Source: Halocafeteria seosinensis (Eukaryota; Sar; Bigyra; Bicosoecida). From it: 29,889 nucleotides of DNA. Every line of letters starts with the position of its first letter. Position 1 is the stretch's first letter. The notes beneath the pieces are model-generated. The model had not been told where the DNA came from. It did not search any database and worked only from the letters and a program-made list of their open reading frames with translations. The stretch is taken from the NCBI GenBank assembly GCA_001687465.1, contig LVLI01000335.1, positions 1 to 29,889 of the forward strand, written 5' to 3'. The translations under genes were made by a program, and so were the position numbers. Positions 9,868-19,480 of the stretch are shown in pieces.

Positions 9868-12117
9868 CTAGCACGAGTTCACTGTAACGACTTGGCGCAT
9901 GCTGTGCCATAGCGGCTTCCTCCGGGGTTTTCCCAACCTTCCCTTTTGTTGCAGCCGCTGTTCTTTCCTCTTTACTTTTGCTAACAACTCATCCAACAGT
10001 TGTGACATCTTAGCAGCAGTGGATGTATCTTTTAGCTCTATGAGGTAACAATTGACCTGAGGAGCATATAGACGTTCTTCGCTGACAATTATACCGATCT
10101 TGTTTCCAAGCGAGTGGACTCGAAATAGCAATTCACCGTTCACATAAGTTTGCTCTTCTGTTCCAATATATTTCCCGAACCATACCCGCGTTTGTGAATT
10201 GTCGGGGCTGTGCATTATTCGAAGAGTTGCAATGCCGGTATGCGGCGCACAACGAATCAAACGGTTGCATTTGTGTTTCATCAACCGTGCTTGGTCTTTG
10301 AAACTTTGCTGACATGACAGACTACCGAGATGTGCAAACCATCCGTTGTTGGTGTCGTCGTCATTATCAGCGATCTCGTCTTTGCCGCCCTCGGTATCTG
10401 ATGAAGATTCTTCACCGTTCGACGACGGAGCACTCTCAGAATCCATATTTGACTGCACCGGTGCAGGGTGTTGTGTGTCCTCAGTCTTCTGTCTCTTGAT
10501 GATATCCCCAACTATCTGGTCCTGCTCGTGTCGTTCTCCTAACGCACGTTTTTTGTTTTGCATTGGTAAGCCGTCCTGAGGAGCCTCAAATAGACGATTG
10601 GTCGGCGCCTGGAGACTTTTGCTCACCATCCGTACTCTAGCAAAACATTCCAGTGAGGAACCAAACATAGTTGCTGGAAGCGAAACATGCTCTGCTGTAT
10701 TGCCCAAAAGGCGTTCGATTGAACGTGTGACTGATCTCGAAGCCGGAGTTGGTCCTTCTTCCCCGTTGCCATTTGTTGGTGTGTGTGTAGCTGATTCGCA
10801 CACCGATGTATGGAGACCGATTCTCGTACCGCCTCGTTCTTGAACCGTCGTAGAAAATGATTGGGAACATAAAGGCATAGGATCTCCCGCACTCAACTTG
10901 TGCTCGAGTTTTCCGTTCGCATAAGATATTGTGCTTGGTTCATTATTGGCCGCGATAGAACCGATCGATGCAGCGCCACCGCCACTCGCGTTCTGAGCCT
11001 GCTTGGTGGTACCACGTTTCAGCTCTTTTTGCAGGCCAGTGGTCGATACATTCGCCGTTTTTCCTTTCAGTGTACATTTCCCTCCTTCTTCAACCAAAGA
11101 AGATGAAGATGTTCGGCAATGTTTTTCAATTCTAGTTGTTTCCGAAGAGCGGAGAGGATCGTCACTACTATTTCCCCCACCGACCTCATCTCGTTTACTT
11201 CCGAGTGTAATAAACCCATTAACACCAGTATTTTCTCCATGATGGTTTGCGGATTTTGGAATAGAAACGCTTTTATAACCAATTCCGTATACGCGTTTCC
11301 GCACGGATTCTGATAAGCACTTGGACAGAAACCGTTTTCGTTTCCCCTCACCAATCGCAGCTTTTCTGGCTGCCTTTGTTTCTGTACTGTTCTCGGTTGA
11401 AGAACCAATTCCGTAAACGCGTTTTTGCGAGGATTTCGACAACCATTTGGGCCGAGTCCCTTCTCGTTTCTCCTCATCAATCGCAGCTTTTTCGGCTGCC
11501 TTTGTTTCTGCACGGCTCTCGGATGAAGTACCAGCTCCGAACACATAGAACCTCTTCACCGACGCCGATATCTGACTTGAAACGTTGGTGCCTTTGGGGC
11601 GCTTACAAAAAAGCTTCTTGGATGACAAGTTGCATTCCTGTCTTGGCTTCATATCCGCGCGGCTAGTTTGCGCAGCAGCATTCGATGTACTTCGTTTGGT
11701 ACCTGACCTCTGTGGTCCACGGTACCGAGTTTCTTCGACTTCTTTAGGTATTACGGGCTTCTTGTCTGTCTCCTGTTGCATTCTTTGCCTTCTGCTTGGC
11801 TTTCCCCTTCCACATGGTACGTGGCGTTTAATCATCGGTGCTGAATTAGGCTCTTGAGGGCGGCTGACTGTCTCAGAAAGGTCCTCCTGGGATCCTATTC
11901 GACGGTGTTTTTCCGTTTCTCGCTTTATTTCATTATGTTTACGGGGCTCCCTAGTTGCTGTGCATTCATTTGACTCTCGCCTCACCTTGACCCTCTTGGG
12001 AAACAACTTATACAGAGGCTTTGAGGGCGAAGAGCTCTTCTCCAACCGTATCCGTGACGGGCTGTCTTGGCTGGATCCGAACATATTCGCCTCAATTTCC
12101 TGCTCTTGGGCATCCAT
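9868..12117 (-). CDS. Large basic/acidic protein with internal repeats and RanBD-like C-terminus
   Basis: Intronless, 749 residues from the first ATG at 12117. Most of the chain is low-complexity, rich in K, R, S, T and E. Residues about 184-280 hold repeats of about 43 residues: a motif like RVYGIGSSTE followed by ETKAARKAAIGEGKRK, with a first diverged copy RFYVFGAGTSSE...ETKAAEKAA and a last copy cut after RVYGIG. MFGSS occurs twice (near residue 12 and in the middle), resembling nucleoporin FG motifs. A nuclear-localisation-like stretch KRQKTE sits before an acidic segment (SSDTEGGKDEIADNDDD). The last ~150 residues, with TGIATLRIMH, VNGELLFRV and YLIELKDTSTAAKMSQLLDELL, resemble the PH-like Ran-binding domain of Nup50/Nup2. 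That identity is inference; the gene itself is well supported by its length. Confidence 0.6.
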   Translation of the reverse strand: MDAQEQEIEANMFGSSQDSPSRIRLEKSSSPSKPLYKLFPKRVKVRRESNECTATREPRKHNEIKRETEKHRRIGSQEDLSETVSRPQEPNSAPMIKRHVPCGRGKPSRRQRMQQETDKKPVIPKEVEETRYRGPQRSGTKRSTSNAAAQTSRADMKPRQECNLSSKKLFCKRPKGTNVSSQISASVKRFYVFGAGTSSESRAETKAAEKAAIDEEKREGTRPKWLSKSSQKRVYGIGSSTENSTETKAARKAAIGEGKRKRFLSKCLSESVRKRVYGIGYKSVSIPKSANHHGENTGVNGFITLGSKRDEVGGGNSSDDPLRSSETTRIEKHCRTSSSSLVEEGGKCTLKGKTANVSTTGLQKELKRGTTKQAQNASGGGAASIGSIAANNEPSTISYANGKLEHKLSAGDPMPLCSQSFSTTVQERGGTRIGLHTSVCESATHTPTNGNGEEGPTPASRSVTRSIERLLGNTAEHVSLPATMFGSSLECFARVRMVSKSLQAPTNRLFEAPQDGLPMQNKKRALGERHEQDQIVGDIIKRQKTEDTQHPAPVQSNMDSESAPSSNGEESSSDTEGGKDEIADNDDDTNNGWFAHLGSLSCQQSFKDQARLMKHKCNRLIRCAPHTGIATLRIMHSPDNSQTRVWFGKYIGTEEQTYVNGELLFRVHSLGNKIGIIVSEERLYAPQVNCYLIELKDTSTAAKMSQLLDELLAKVKRKEQRLQQKGRLGKPRRKPLWHSMRQVVTVNSC

Positions 12118-13320
12118 TTTTCGCCCCACTCCCTTTCCTTATACAGACACACTGTCTGCCGCAAAAACTTACAACACTTATGGCTTGCACAACTCATAGG
12201 GAGACAGAGGCGGAAAGTCACTGCAGGAAGTGCGTTTCAACTTTCACTCGATCAGTACTATAACAATATAAATAGTAACTATATGCTAGCTTTTGATGTT
12301 ATAGTTGTGGCTCCCAACTGTGAGTTGACAAGCCGTCAATGAAAGAAGGTAAGTTGGGTTGAGCGATAAATTCTAGAAACTCGTTTTCATGTTTCTCAGT
12401 TTTGCTCATTGGGTTTGCCTAAGTGAAACCAAAATAATCCATTGGGGAGTACAAATCCTCTGAGCGTTCAGCGTCTGGTAGAAGCACTTGATATGAATAC
12501 ATTCGCCTTTTCTTGATGCCTTATACTTCGACCGTCAAAAGCTTGGTGCACGACGGAAGAATAATTACCGGTCGCGCAAATACACGTACTGTACACTGTG
12601 ACTTTGTACAGTAGGGTTTAGCATTGCTGAGGAGGGAGTTTTTCAAGTCTCTATATGGTGGTTTGGTCTCCTGCAAATTTGTTCGAAACCTGTGACAGCG
12701 CTTCGTTGGTGCTTTGGCCCAGCACACCATCGGGAGCATACCCACATATCCATATGATATCGCTACAAGAAGTTGTGGAGAGCTGACCGTTTTGCTCGGG
12801 GCTAGCTGGATGTAAATGGCTGTACTTGTTCGAGTAATGATCCAGAATCAATCCACAATTGCTGGGTGTATATGCTCGGGCCCTACGCTACTGATTGCAG
12901 TACTAAATAGTTCAGTATAGCATATTAACCATGTCCCAGGACGCTGTAATTCGTGACCAGTCGCTGACTACTCACGACTCGTGAGTCACTAGACGATTAC
13001 GCGGTGGTTTTGATAGAGAAGAGTGCTTGTGCCAGTTTTACTTGAATCCGAATTCCTAAATCAAATTTGAGGAACTGACATAGCTCCCTGCCTGCCGTCT
13101 CTTCTGGCAACATCGTCCTTCACCAATTGCGTTCAGCCGAGGACGCCAACTTCAACTTCCTAGAATACAAGTGCGTATACTGCTCGATTGGTAAAGAGCA
13201 AATCATTGTGTGTTTGAGTTTTGTACAGTTTTCATCACACGCCAGTGTGGTAGGTGTGGCCATAGTGAGGAGTCGTCTTTCGGAGGGATCCCGACCCCAG
13301 GGGTGGTCGCTCGCAAGGAC
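12118..13320. other. Intergenic, no gene recognised
   Basis: This lies between the divergent RanBD-like and first Rab genes. It contains GTACTGTACACTG near 12585 and TTTGTACAGTAGG near 12603. Open frames here overlap on both strands and match nothing. The 3' part (13080-13320) is probably the Rab leader. Confidence 0.4.
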
Positions 13321-14369
13321 ATGGGAGGTCGTAGCTCCAAAGAGAGCCATACACAAGCGCATAATGACGATTCGCAGTCTTCGGGCGACCCGAAGAAGCG
13401 GCACCAACGTGACTGTGATATGCAATTCAAAGTACTACTCTTGGGAGACGCTGGTAAGCTTCTGGACCTGCGTTGTTCGGAGTGATGGATACATGTCTGG
13501 TGGAATTCATCCATTCGCAGCTGTGGGGAAGTCGAATTTGCTGAATCGGCTTGTCGATGACAAGTTCACTCACATCTATGTACGTGCTGGAATGCCGTCC
13601 GTATGCAATGTTTGATCGAGTGATTGAAGGCGAGTTGGTTACGGAAGCAGGCGGGAACCATTGGGATCGACTTTAGGACGTATATCACCAGAGTCAATGG
13701 AACTAGGGTGAAGCTACAGGTACGCATCGGATGCGTTATATGTGTGAATAGCATACTTGTACAAGATTGCGATATGATGACTATTGTTCAGATCTGGGAT
13801 ACTGCCGGACAGGAGCGATTCAGAGCGCTTAACTCGCAATATTATCGGGGAGCAGACGCTGCTCTATTAGTTTTTGATGTAACGAACAGAAAGTCGTTTG
13901 ACCGAGTGGAAAATTGGGTGAAAGACATAGAAAGCGTAAGAAAGAAGTACAGCTACCCTAGTTTATGCATTGGCCTGTGGTTGACCCTACGTTTGTGACT
14001 CTGAACAACAGCATAACAACAAGACGGTAGCCATGCTTGTGGCGGGCAACAAATGCGATCTCTCAGAACAAGTAAGAGCGNCGGGCAATCTTATTCCGTT
14101 GTTGTAAACGACTTGCTTAAGATGGTACACAGAGAGTAATCGCTGACTCGGAAGGCAGAAACCTGGCCAGGACAATTAACACAAAGTTTATGACAACGAG
14201 TGCGATACAAAAAGTAAACGTACAAGAGGCGTTTGATGAATTAGCGAGGCGAACTCTTGAACTAAAGCGAAGAATCGAACCCGAAAGTCATTCAGAAGCG
14301 AAATCCTCCAAAGTGCAGTTGGGGAATGCCGAGAGGGAACCTGTGCGGAGTCGCAGCAAGTGTACTTAA
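13321..14369 (+). CDS. Rab-family small GTPase, paralogue A (atypical ends)
   Basis: Six exons, 13321-13453, 13521-13579, 13651-13719, 13792-13935, 14012-14071 and 14133-14369, give 233 residues. GTPase motifs: G1 GDAAVGKS, with the loop split by intron 1; G2 Thr in AGTIGIDF; G3 [10 protein letters not shown]4 NKCD; and G5 TTSAIQK, where the usual SAK lysine is Ile. The effector and YYRGA regions place it in the Rab1/8/18-like group. Two oddities stand out. The N-terminus MGGRSS fits an N-myristoylation motif (Gly2, Ser6). The C-terminus ends SKCT, a lone penultimate Cys, in place of CC or CxC. Exon lengths 2-4 equal those of the Rab at 15585, so the two are tandem paralogues. An ambiguous base (N at 14081) lies in intron 5. 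Alternative splicing at the last exon could supply another tail. Confidence 0.85.
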
Positions 14370-15584
14370 ACCATGTATCCTCACTTCCCGTTGCTAGGCC
14401 GGTCAGTACACAGCTTGCCTGCTTGCCCTTGTCGAGTGGGACGGAGTTGACCGATGCCCGTCCAAACTTCGCCATAAAGCACCGTGCAGTGATTGCTGCT
14501 TGGCGATCATCCTTCATCGGCGGTTGCCGATATTGTTGTCATTACCAAAGGATCCTGAAAATGCCGTGAACCTCGAGCGGAGAATTGCTGCTCATGGTGA
14601 TGGTCAATCTTCACGAATTAATCTATCGAGCACACGTCCCTCTATTGAGTATTGCACGATGCTCGTTGTTCCGATTTTGCCCCCAGAATGTAGGAGTATA
14701 ACTTGGAACGTTTTCATTTTTCTCCAACAGGATTCATCAGGGGTAGAGGTGAAGTTTCTTGGTCTTGCTGTGCAACCAATGTCAATATAGACTGGACGAT
14801 TGACACAAATATCACTTTTTCTTATACCACGAATACTCCTTACATGCATGTTCGCTTCCCCTACTCTTAATGAGCGCCTGCTAGGCGTCGTCTCATTTCC
14901 AGACGAGAAGAAGGCGCTGCCAACTACACCGTGCGTGTATTAGTAAGTGCCCGTTGCAAGATGCTACACTCCTCTCGCACAGCTGGGTGCAGGATACCCA
15001 ATTGACATTTGGAGATGAGGATTCGATTCGGCTTCTACCCTTCTTATGACTGGTCCCTTTTGTCTCACTACAGTCGTTTTAGAACACTGTACCAGAAATG
15101 GTGTCAAAAGGCGGGTCTTGTGCCTGGCTAGCGGGAGGTTACAGAGTCTGTTGTAGCTCTGGTCACTCGGTTGGCACGCTTCCATGAAAAAGTTCGCAGA
15201 TAGGCATTCCCAGAAAATTTATCAATCGATCAACAACTCACAACTGCGGGCTCTAAAGTACAGTATGTCATCCTACTTGCCGATGTGCGTCCCAAGACTT
15301 GTCGTCTGAATTGCCAAGTTCTCTTGCAATATGTTATGTACTGACATGTTTCCGTGACTGAAGTCTTGCACTTGCACCTCCCCTGTTGCCGTTCCGAATG
15401 TAAAGGGTGGTAGTGAGCCAACCTGTGTCTTCCTTCACAACGGAGTTGAGTTTGCTGCCCTGATACGAACAATAGGCTATTTAAGACACTTTTATTGGCA
15501 CAATTTTCGTCAGATTTGACTAAGTGCATCGATAGAGGAATAAAGAAGCTGAAAATGTTTGCCAAAAAGGGGGTAGAGTAGAAT
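14370..15584. other. Spacer between the two Rab genes
   Basis: About 1.2 kb. Open frames (for example 14500-14790 plus) are short, unrecognised and matched by antisense frames of similar size. It should hold the 3' end of paralogue A and the promoter of paralogue B. I see no repeat shared with other parts of the window. Confidence 0.4.
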
Positions 15585-16611
15585 ATGGCCAATAAAGCGA
15601 GTGAGACTGGATCTGGAGCTTCAGCGACCTCAGCTGGAGGGAAGAGGAGCTTTGATAAGCAATTTAAGGTGCTTTTACTGGGCGATAGTGGTACGTTTTC
15701 CGCGCATTATGTGCGCAAGGGAGTATGTCATTTCATCCGATTCACAGGTGTGGGGAAAACCAACCTACTGACGAGATACATTGATGATTCGTTCTGCAAG
15801 ACCTTTGTAAGTTGTGACGGTTGGGGGTAGAATCCAAGCGGCAGGCGTATCCGACCGTAATGCTCTCCATGGACACATAATTCGCAGGTTACAACGATCG
15901 GCATCGATTATAAAGTTAAAACGCTGAATGTGGATGGATATAAAGTTAAATTGCATGTAGGTTCTTCGGATCGGCCATACCTGTGATTCATCAGCATGAT
16001 GGTATCTTTGGCTCGTGAATGCAGCTATGGGATACAGCTGGTCAAGAGCGCTTCCGGACGATTACCTCCTCCTACTATCGAGGAGCTAATGCTGTCCTTC
16101 TTGTATTTGACATGACCAAAAGAGATACATTTGAGAAAGTGGAAACGTGGGCCCAACAGATCCGAGAGGTACGTGATCAAGATCTGCTTGTGTGCACTCT
16201 GGTACTTGTCGATGGCCAGCCTTCACTTTATAATAACAGCATAATGCACATGAAATTACAATGCTAGTGGTGGGCAATAAGTGTGATGCAGATAGCACCA
16301 CAAGGGTAAGGGAGGAGATGTGAAGTGTTCACTGTTTCGGTCCTCGAATGACTACTCTTTCCTTCTTTGACAATTCTCAGGAAGTGTCGGACGCGGATGG
16401 TGAACGTCTTGCCAAGTATTTAGGAGCAGATTATGTCAGCACAAGTGCGAAAGATAACATCAACGTGGATGAAGCGTTTAGAACGCTCGCTACACATACT
16501 CTCAGGGCAGCTCTTGCTGCTTCGGGAGAGGGACAAAGTGGCAAGGCAGGTAGTGGTTTCAAAGTTGGAGAAGCAGAAAAGGAGGAGAAAGGTAAATCAA
16601 AGTGCTGTTGA
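15585..16611 (+). CDS. Rab-family small GTPase, paralogue B (Rab1/Rab8-like)
   Basis: Six exons, 15585-15690, 15748-15806, 15888-15956, 16025-16168, 16240-16305 and 16381-16611, give 224 residues. All five G motifs are present: [39 protein letters not shown] and TSAKDN. The tail ends KSKCC, a standard double geranylgeranylation signal, so this should be a membrane-cycling Rab of the secretory or exocytic pathway. The split in the P-loop (GDSG|VGK) and the following junctions fall at the same codons and phases as in paralogue A. Exons 2, 3 and 4 are 59, 69 and 144 bases in both. A Ser/Gly/Ala-rich N-terminal extension precedes [12 protein letters not shown]. Rab1 versus Rab8 cannot be decided by eye. 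Confidence 0.92.
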
Positions 16612-16909
16612 TTCGAAACAACCGAATGGCTGATTGGGGAGTGATCGTTGGAAGTGGTGTTCACGCGGTGCTTTGTGGAGCAGAGAGACACACTTTGCTT
16701 GGAATAGGTTCCTCAATTGTATACAGATTGTCCAGACGATCTCAGTCCTTCATACTTCAACTTGTAATAAGTCGTCAGTGGTAGTTCTTGGCACACAATG
16801 AAAATTCGAAGCGTGCTACTATGAAAGGTTCATTTTTATTATATTGTATATCCATTTTTGGCTGTGAGAGGATTGGTTGGGGCAGATCATCCCAATTCCT
16901 CATCGTACA

Positions 16910-17869
16910 ATGGACCTGTTGGAACTGGCTCGGTCTCTCGCAACCTTCTTTAATGAGACTGAAGTTGCTAATGCGATTCCACACTATGGATAAAGCTGAT
17001 CGATCGACAGACTAAGCGAGTCGGCCATGGGGATGTTGAGGGAATCGATGCAGTGGAACAGCTTATTTTACAAGAAAGAACAATATTTGTGTAACAAGTG
17101 TGAGGCTGCTGGTTGAAGCTTAGAAATTCTGTTGGAATGTTCTGTGACCGATTGCTGGGACTCGCCAAGGTACAAGTAGTACACATGTCTGAGGATTTGG
17201 ATCGTTGGGCTTGCGTTCGTGTCTGTGCCATTGCTGAGTTTTCTTGAAGCTCGCGAACTGGGAATTTTCCAGACAGTAGCGCACTTTTCTTCGCTTGTTT
17301 TATTAGGTACGTATTTCTTAGTGTACAGATCGAGAGATTCTGAACTTCCTTCGGCAGCATGTTGTAGAACACACACCGAAGGGGGGGGAGGGGTAGACGC
17401 GCGCGGCTTACCACTTCCAAGAACTTCTATCTTCGACTACTCGCTTGTCGTGCTCTGAAACTGGTACAATGTACATTGTAGCCTTGTCCCGAAGTTTAAT
17501 GACCTGTTGTTCATGTGTAACGAATCGTTACTATCGTTGGCGAGTGTAGCTTCCGGCTATCCCGAGAAAACGTTTACCGAAGAGCTCATTCTACCACTCT
17601 GTGTGGAGACTAGTTCGAGGTACTGTTTCATTTTAGGCGACGCAGAAGATGTGGGAACTTTCAGCTTATCGGTTTTTTAGGTAGCCGTGTTGTGTACAGA
17701 GTTCCTGCTTTTGACTGTGTCAGCCCTTCCAAGTTCTTAACTCTCCGTTGCGATGTCTCCTACCATGTAGGAACTACTGATGGGCATTGAGGCCATTATG
17801 ACGCTCGCTAATGAGGCAGCAACAAAAGTGGATCAAATGGATCGTCTTGCTTGTATGGAGTCTTAAATC
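16910..17869 (+). pseudogene. Possible multi-exon gene or pseudogene, unidentified
   Basis: Several plus-strand stretches look like exons of a helical, HEAT/ARM-like protein, although I cannot join them in one frame. They read MDLLELARSLATFFNETE (from 16910), GHGDVEGIDAVEQLILQE (near 17025), ILLECSVTDCWDSP (near 17130), EDLDRWACVRVCAIAE (near 17190), FNDLLFMCNESLLSLA (near 17490) with a continuation to CVETSSR, and a terminal ELLMGIEAIMTLANEAA...LACMES-stop (17771-17866) after a good acceptor (accatgtag). The segments are rich in Leu and amphipathic. Some junctions lack compatible phases, and the second segment meets a stop at its end. This could be a real gene with unusual splicing, or decay. 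No family is assigned. Confidence 0.3.
17465..17480. repeat. 16-bp perfect palindrome
   Basis: TACAATGTACATTGTA is identical to its reverse complement. It lies inside the possible gene at 16910-17869, between candidate exons. Related GTACA words recur through the intergenic parts of the window, so it could be a dimeric protein-binding site. No function is claimed. Confidence 0.4.
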
Positions 17870-18058
17870 ACATCTCAACCAAATGCGTGCTGGCACCACA
17901 GCGATTTCAACAAACCCGTTAAACCGTCCCGTCAATGACCCATTAATACCACTCGCACCTTCCTCGTGTATTTTTCCACTGGAAAGCACTATTGACCGTT
18001 CCGCAGGTGCTGCGTACATTCTCCCACTACCGGTATTACACTACACGTACAATGGAGT

Positions 18059-19480
18059 TCATCGGATTACTCTTTGGGGAAACTGAACAGAAAGGCTGAG
18101 GTAGCGTTCCAAAGTAGGCGATGAAGGGGGTAAATGCGAGGGTATCACTTTTAGCCATTGCAGCTCCGGATATTGGTCACTCCCCGGTACGAACCAAGTG
18201 CTATTCGACCACTGGTGCGCTTCTCCTTTGTCTGTCATTACACTGTACAATTTGCCGCGGATTGCGTCAAGATCTCCTGAGTTGTGTTTTTCCCATAGGA
18301 TACTATCTTTGTCTTCTCCGACGAGGTAAGTTGAATTCGTATGACCAGCGGTCGCGTTATAAACTGAGTACCGAACTTCTACTGCGTCTGCGGCTTTCTC
18401 TCCGGAAGCTATGGATCCAATGAGAGCTCGTCTTCTCCCCGAGGCTAGAGTGTATACATTCTCGATGGTTATGCTTCCACCGCTTGCACCACTTTGTGCT
18501 CCACAAATCGCACCACTACGCTCACTACCGGTATTGCATCCCAAGTTGCCTGTTGTGTAAGAGTTTGCGATTGTGACGAGCCCACCTGTCGGACCTGCGT
18601 AGCTGCCAATTATCCCTCCAGCGTTTCTTGAGATTTGACCCGTTGTTGCGCACTGTGATATGTCCAAACGTCCCGAAGCCCACGCACCAGAGGCGCCCGC
18701 AATACCGCCAGCATCTGGCCCAATATTTCCCGTTGTAAGGCACCGCGTGATATGCACCTGCGAATTCCTGCGGGCTCCAGTCTGTAAGCCACAGATACCT
18801 CCTGCATGAGAACCAATAACTCCAGTTGTGCGACAGTTGCTAATACGCATCACACCTCCACTCTTTCCTGCTCCCCGGCCGACGATTCCACCACCGGAAC
18901 TTCCGATACTACCGGTAGAGTAGGAATTCGTAATGGCTGCTTCACCGGTGTAACCGGAATGTAACCCTGCAATCCCTCCACCCGCGTTTTCAACTTGGCC
19001 TGTGGAGCTACAATGGTGCACTTTGAAGAATCTCTGTTGTTTCCGAAGGATAAAACCTCCCTTGCGTACGGTAATTCCTCCTGTTGTATGCACATGTGTG
19101 ATCAATGGAGCTTCGGTGAAGCTCTGAACAGCATCGTCGACCATGAAGAGCCCATGAACCTCCATATTGTCTGTCAAATCAATCGTAAAATTTTGCCCGT
19201 CGAAGATTTCATTTGCCTTTAACTTCATGTAATGTGTTCCATTGTAGCCACGGTCCCCCCACTTGATATTACATACCAGCTTTAGCAGCAGAGGATCCTC
19301 TGCATCAACCTCAACACATTCCTCTTGTTCCCGAATATCCGTACCTAGCGTGGTGACCGAAAGTCCTATCGACACAAGTATCCAGGTTAAGGGCAACACC
19401 AAATTCAGAGGCGAGAGCCGGTATTGTGTCGGAAGGAAGCGTGGGGGAAGCGTTTCGCGAGCCATGGCAGGGCATTCCAT
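18059..19480 (-). CDS. Membrane-anchored or secreted beta-helix (GLUG-like) repeat protein
   Basis: Intronless, 473 residues. A hydrophobic segment at about residues 23-45 (LSPLNLVLPLTWILVSIGLS) can act as signal peptide or anchor. Residues 50-150 form a non-repeat domain, FTIDLTDNMEVHGLFMVDD, of the type that caps right-handed beta-helices. Residues about 155-350 hold six to seven imperfect repeats of about 33 residues, with consensus xTTGxIGxxAGGIxGxxxGxxGG followed by an I-x-N/Q-S/C strand. This GGI-G pattern resembles GLUG/polymorphic repeats of surface adhesins and similar proteins in algae and large algal viruses. Regular N-x-S/T sites suggest glycosylation. The likely place is the cell surface or wall; the ligand is unknown. 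Two start codons, residues 1 and 6, are possible. Confidence 0.75.
   Translation of the reverse strand: MECPAMARETLPPRFLPTQYRLSPLNLVLPLTWILVSIGLSVTTLGTDIREQEECVEVDAEDPLLLKLVCNIKWGDRGYNGTHYMKLKANEIFDGQNFTIDLTDNMEVHGLFMVDDAVQSFTEAPLITHVHTTGGITVRKGGFILRKQQRFFKVHHCSSTGQVENAGGGIAGLHSGYTGEAAITNSYSTGSIGSSGGGIVGRGAGKSGGVMRISNCRTTGVIGSHAGGICGLQTGARRNSQVHITRCLTTGNIGPDAGGIAGASGAWASGRLDISQCATTGQISRNAGGIIGSYAGPTGGLVTIANSYTTGNLGCNTGSERSGAICGAQSGASGGSITIENVYTLASGRRRALIGSIASGEKAADAVEVRYSVYNATAGHTNSTYLVGEDKDSILWEKHNSGDLDAIRGKLYSVMTDKGEAHQWSNSTWFVPGSDQYPELQWLKVIPSHLPPSSPTLERYLSLSVQFPQRVIR

Noticed and set aside
14500-14790. Plus-strand open frame between the Rab genes
   Set aside because: Short, unrecognised and matched by antisense frames of the same size.
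16968-17420. 150-residue minus-strand open frame
   Set aside because: Ser/Thr/Cys-rich composition typical of an antisense shadow. The opposite strand carries better exon-like segments.
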